A stretch of DNA of 64,000 bases, taken from Brachionus koreanus. Taxonomy: Eukaryota; Rotifera; Eurotatoria; Ploima; Brachionidae. Below, piece by piece: positions 61,222 through 64,000 of this stretch (position 1 is its first letter; each line of letters opens with the position of its first letter). Location: assembly GCA_016987375.1 (NCBI GenBank), contig PJRA01000195.1, positions 135,153 to 199,152 of the forward strand, given 5' to 3'. Under the pieces are notes generated by a model. It had not been told where the DNA came from, did no database searches, and was given only the letters and a program-made list of their open reading frames with translations. The position numbers and the translations under genes were made by a program.

Positions 61222-61865
61222 ATGGATAATACTTCGGCTGAAGGTAAAAGCTATTTTGCTCAAATTTTATCTTAAGTGATTAAAGCAAATGATTAGAAAA
61301 CTTAAGATTTAAGATCTTTTGAGAAAAGACTCACTGAAGTTGTAGCTCATCTTCAGCCTTCAATGTGGCGGTATAGAAGTAATTCATAATTTAAATGTAG
61401 ATTTTGGAGGTTATTAATTTTCTCAATAGTTCTGCTGGTGCTATTGATTATTTTGTCAATATTTGGTGCATGGTCATGGCTTTCTGATCCTCATACAGCC
61501 AAAGTAATTTACAACGCCATAAATTTAGCATTCAGATTTAATTTTTTAGCTGACAATTTTTGAATCACTTCTTGAACACTTGCTGTTTACAGTCAGTTTT
61601 TCAACGTTGATAATTTTGTTTGTTTTTGGCATTCACAAAAAAATTGTCGCCTCTTCAGTGTAAGAATTTTTTAAAATAAATTAATTTATTTTTAACTCAA
61701 AATCTTGTTTCAATTCACTCTAGTATTACAACTCGATGCCGGTCTGTTCTAAATGAATACAACATGTGCTGTGACGATGTAGGATTTAAAAAATAAAAAA
61801 ATTTCTAGAATATTTAATTTTAATTTTAGAATGGAAGACTTATTTTGAAGCCAAGACGATCTTAA
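61222..61865 (+). CDS. CNEP1R1: CNEP1R1 (TMEM188), nuclear envelope phosphatase regulatory subunit
   Basis: Six small exons: 61222..61243, 61307..61378, 61430..61503, 61550..61659, 61724..61778, 61830..61865. All phases agree, giving 122 residues (human 125). The protein pairs with the CTDNEP1 (Dullard) phosphatase at the nuclear/ER membrane, and the complex activates lipin by dephosphorylation. Matching blocks: DLRSFEKRLTEVVAHLQPSMWRYR (split over phases here), a first membrane span ending GAWSWLSDP, a second span ending FVFGIHKKIVASSV, then TRCRSVLNEYNMCCDDNGRL and ILKPR at the C-terminus. Introns are 46-64 nt with GT-AG ends. No exon is long enough to stand out as an open frame on its own. 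Confidence 0.95.
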
Positions 61866-62664
61866 TAAGCTAATAGTTAAATAGCTCAATCAATGTAAAT
61901 TTCATCCAAAAGGACTAAATTTAATTTTTAAAAATATTAATAAAAAATTTTATTAAATTTGCATTCTTCTTAATGTGGAATGTCGAATATCACTGTTGAA
62001 CATTAAAATTAGTTTCAATTTAAAGCTTGATATAAATCTTCTAGTTGATCAAACAGTTAATTTATTCTAAATTAATAAATTATTTTAGCAAAAATGGCAT
62101 TAAATTTGTTTTGAAATAAATGCCTTGAATTTTTACCTAGATTTAAAAATTTAAATTGAACTATGCTTGTTTTAGTAGCTCTTTAATTATAGTGTGTAAG
62201 CTTATTTGTTGTCTCCAAGATATTTAGAAGCAAGAATTCATAAATTTAAAAATAGATATACCTTGAAATGTATAAAGAATGAACTAGGCACTAATTCTCT
62301 CAAATAAAATAAAATCTAAATTAATGGATTTTTATTTCAGGCTAATCCGTTACATTTTTTTCAAATAGTGATGATTGAATAGAAATGCATTAATTCATTT
62401 TTTCATATTTCCTTTAACCCAAAAATTTAATTCAACTGAACTAAAAACCTTTTTTAATCAATAAATCCATTAAATATATTTATTTTAATTTCACTACTAA
62501 AAGATTAAAATTTAATTTTTGTTAATTGAAAAAAACTCCTCTTGGCCATAAATATTAATAAATAAAATTATTCAAGTAAATTGAGAAAAATAATTTATTT
62601 TTATAAAATAAAAAAAAAATTGATTTGATCAAAAAAATAAAAAATTTAATTTTTACAAAAAGGC
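61866..62664. other. Spacer between convergent CNEP1R1 and the unnamed minus-strand gene
   Basis: A/T-rich, no open frame of note. It should hold both 3' UTRs. Confidence 0.6.
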
Positions 62665-63282
62665 TCAAACATCAGAATGACTTTTTTTAAAGCTATCAAT
62701 TATTTTGAAAATCCATTTTTTGCTAAATTTTGAATCATATTCATGCAAATCCTCCTCTGACTCATTTTCTGTCTCATCTTCGTAGATCGTACTCTTGTGC
62801 ACTGAATTGTTTCGTCTTACTCTTCTTGTAAAAACTTTATCACAGCCTTCAATGCCAAGATCAAGACTAAATTGTCTTTGATTAAATTTTTTTCTTCTAG
62901 AAACATTATTCTGAATTTTTGGGCTAAAGGCCGGCTCAGTGACCTGTTTTGTCTTGTTTTCATTTAGCGATGAGTCATAAGACAAAGAACATCTCCGTGT
63001 GTCCATTTTATTATCCATTGTATGTGATGACAATTTCAAGTGTTTTTCTTCGTCCAGGCTTTTTCTCAAATTTTGAACTAGATTTTCGAATTTTTCCAGA
63101 TTATTCTCATACAATTTGTCCAAAGTTTGAAATTTTTGCTTGGGTGCATCGCTCTGGTGCCTCGATTCGCTTCCAATCGACAGGCTTCTGTGTCTGTGCA
63201 ATGGAATATCTGTCTTTACATCTCCATGTATTTCCATATCATATTTATGCGATTCAATGGCATACAAACCGTAAATAAACAT
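62665..63282 (-). CDS. Unrecognised charged protein ending in a class I PDZ-ligand-like SDV
   Basis: A 205-residue open frame from an ATG. Its base composition is less A/T-rich than the flanks and it has no long homopolymers, which supports real coding. The sequence is polar and basic-acidic mixed. About residues 50-75 look helical, there are serine-rich RRCSLS and RQFSLD sites of the type basophilic kinases use, and an acidic patch (ENESEEDLHEY) precedes a basic end. The C-terminal SDV fits the S/T-x-V PDZ-ligand pattern. A TTTAG acceptor-like site sits immediately before the ATG, so this may be the last exon of a longer gene whose earlier exons I could not find. No family recognised. Confidence 0.55.
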   Translation of the reverse strand: MFIYGLYAIESHKYDMEIHGDVKTDIPLHRHRSLSIGSESRHQSDAPKQKFQTLDKLYENNLEKFENLVQNLRKSLDEEKHLKLSSHTMDNKMDTRRCSLSYDSSLNENKTKQVTEPAFSPKIQNNVSRRKKFNQRQFSLDLGIEGCDKVFTRRVRRNNSVHKSTIYEDETENESEEDLHEYDSKFSKKWIFKIIDSFKKSHSDV

Positions 63283-64000
63283 TTTCTAAATTAATACCAA
63301 AATAAAACATGCTATTAATACTTAAATTAAACAAAGATGCACTCGGAACTGTGCTTTATTTTAAGCTTTAAAAATGAGCACAGGAAAATCGGTCTGAATT
63401 GACACAAAATCTTAAATTAGTTTTTTAAAGAAAAATTATAACAAAATTTTCGAATGAAAGGAAATTAAAATCTTAATTATGAAGGTGTTTGGGAGTAGGC
63501 GATTGTTTCGGATTTTGATTTTATGTCATTTTTTTTTTAGTTGAAAAAGAGAAATTTTTTTTCTCAAATTTTTCTCTTTTAAATAAGAAATTGTTCAGTC
63601 TAGCTAATTAAACATTTAAATTAAATTAAATATTTCATTTAATGATGGATCGATTTCTGTACGAGAATTATTGGTATTTATAACATTCAGTAGATTAATC
63701 ATATATTTTAGCTCGATGGAAAAAATATGCTTATTTTTCATTTTTAAATCTAAAAGGAAATAATTTTTAAAAAAGCACCTTTGGGCCTGGATTCAATTTG
63801 ATTTTTTTTTACAGTTATCTCAGTTTACAAGAATAATTATTAGATTATCTTATTTGTTAAATAAACATGAAATTTGACATGATGAAAACCTATAAAGCTA
63901 AAAAATCTAAAAAAAAAGAGAGAAAAGCTGTGATTAAAGAAAAGTCATTTTAAAAAATAAAGCGTCCTTGTCTTTTGAAATATTAGAAAATACTATTCTT
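63283..64000. other. Right edge, upstream of the unnamed gene
   Basis: A/T-rich. About 63330-63400 is slightly less A/T-biased and could be a 5' UTR or small exon of the minus-strand gene, but no frame or splice site decides it. Confidence 0.4.

Overview
This is an AT-rich animal nuclear DNA window. Intergenic DNA is dominated by A/T runs, genes are split by GT-AG introns, and the standard genetic code is used. The gene set (HYDIN, TBC1D32, CNEP1R1, PAXBP1, calreticulin, an ELAV-type RNA-binding protein) points to a metazoan with motile cilia. Very low GC and many 49-64 bp introns would suit a small invertebrate such as a monogonont rotifer, but that assignment is inference. One run of N (31665-31720) marks a scaffold gap.

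Layout. 594-3468 (-): 5' part of PAXBP1, running off the left edge through an intron. 3894-5129 (-): intronless calreticulin ending in KDEL. 6741-7496 (+) and 8240-8968 (-): a convergent pair of secreted, cysteine-rich paralogues that share a twofold cysteine/tryptophan repeat I do not recognise. 9-16 kb: gene-poor DNA with repeats, including a GC-rich foldback element beside a LINE fragment. 16027-42269 (-): a complete HYDIN gene, which I joined from 18 exons in one continuous frame of 5190 codons. 42270-42625: a short divergent promoter with two RFX X-boxes. 42626-53215 (+): a complete TBC1D32 (broad-minded) gene, joined from 15 exons into 1393 codons. 53.2-55.3 kb: repeats, including a decayed mariner copy. 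55354-56826 (-): an ELAV-like protein with three RRMs. 57-61 kb: repeats, including a LINE tail and two copies of a foldback family. 61222-61865 (+): CNEP1R1 in six small exons. 62665-63282 (-): an unrecognised charged protein.

How the genes fit together. HYDIN (central-pair projection of motile cilia) and TBC1D32 (cilium assembly and Hedgehog signalling) are head to head with 356 bp between their start codons. That gap holds two near-perfect X-box palindromes, each 120-140 bp from one start codon, so the pair looks like one RFX-controlled ciliary unit. Both genes have mostly ~50-60 bp introns plus a few introns over 1 kb, and those long introns hold most of the foldback elements and transposon relics.

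Coordinates of spliced genes come from joining exons by hand, using splice consensus, phase and similarity recalled from vertebrate homologues. They have not been checked against transcripts.
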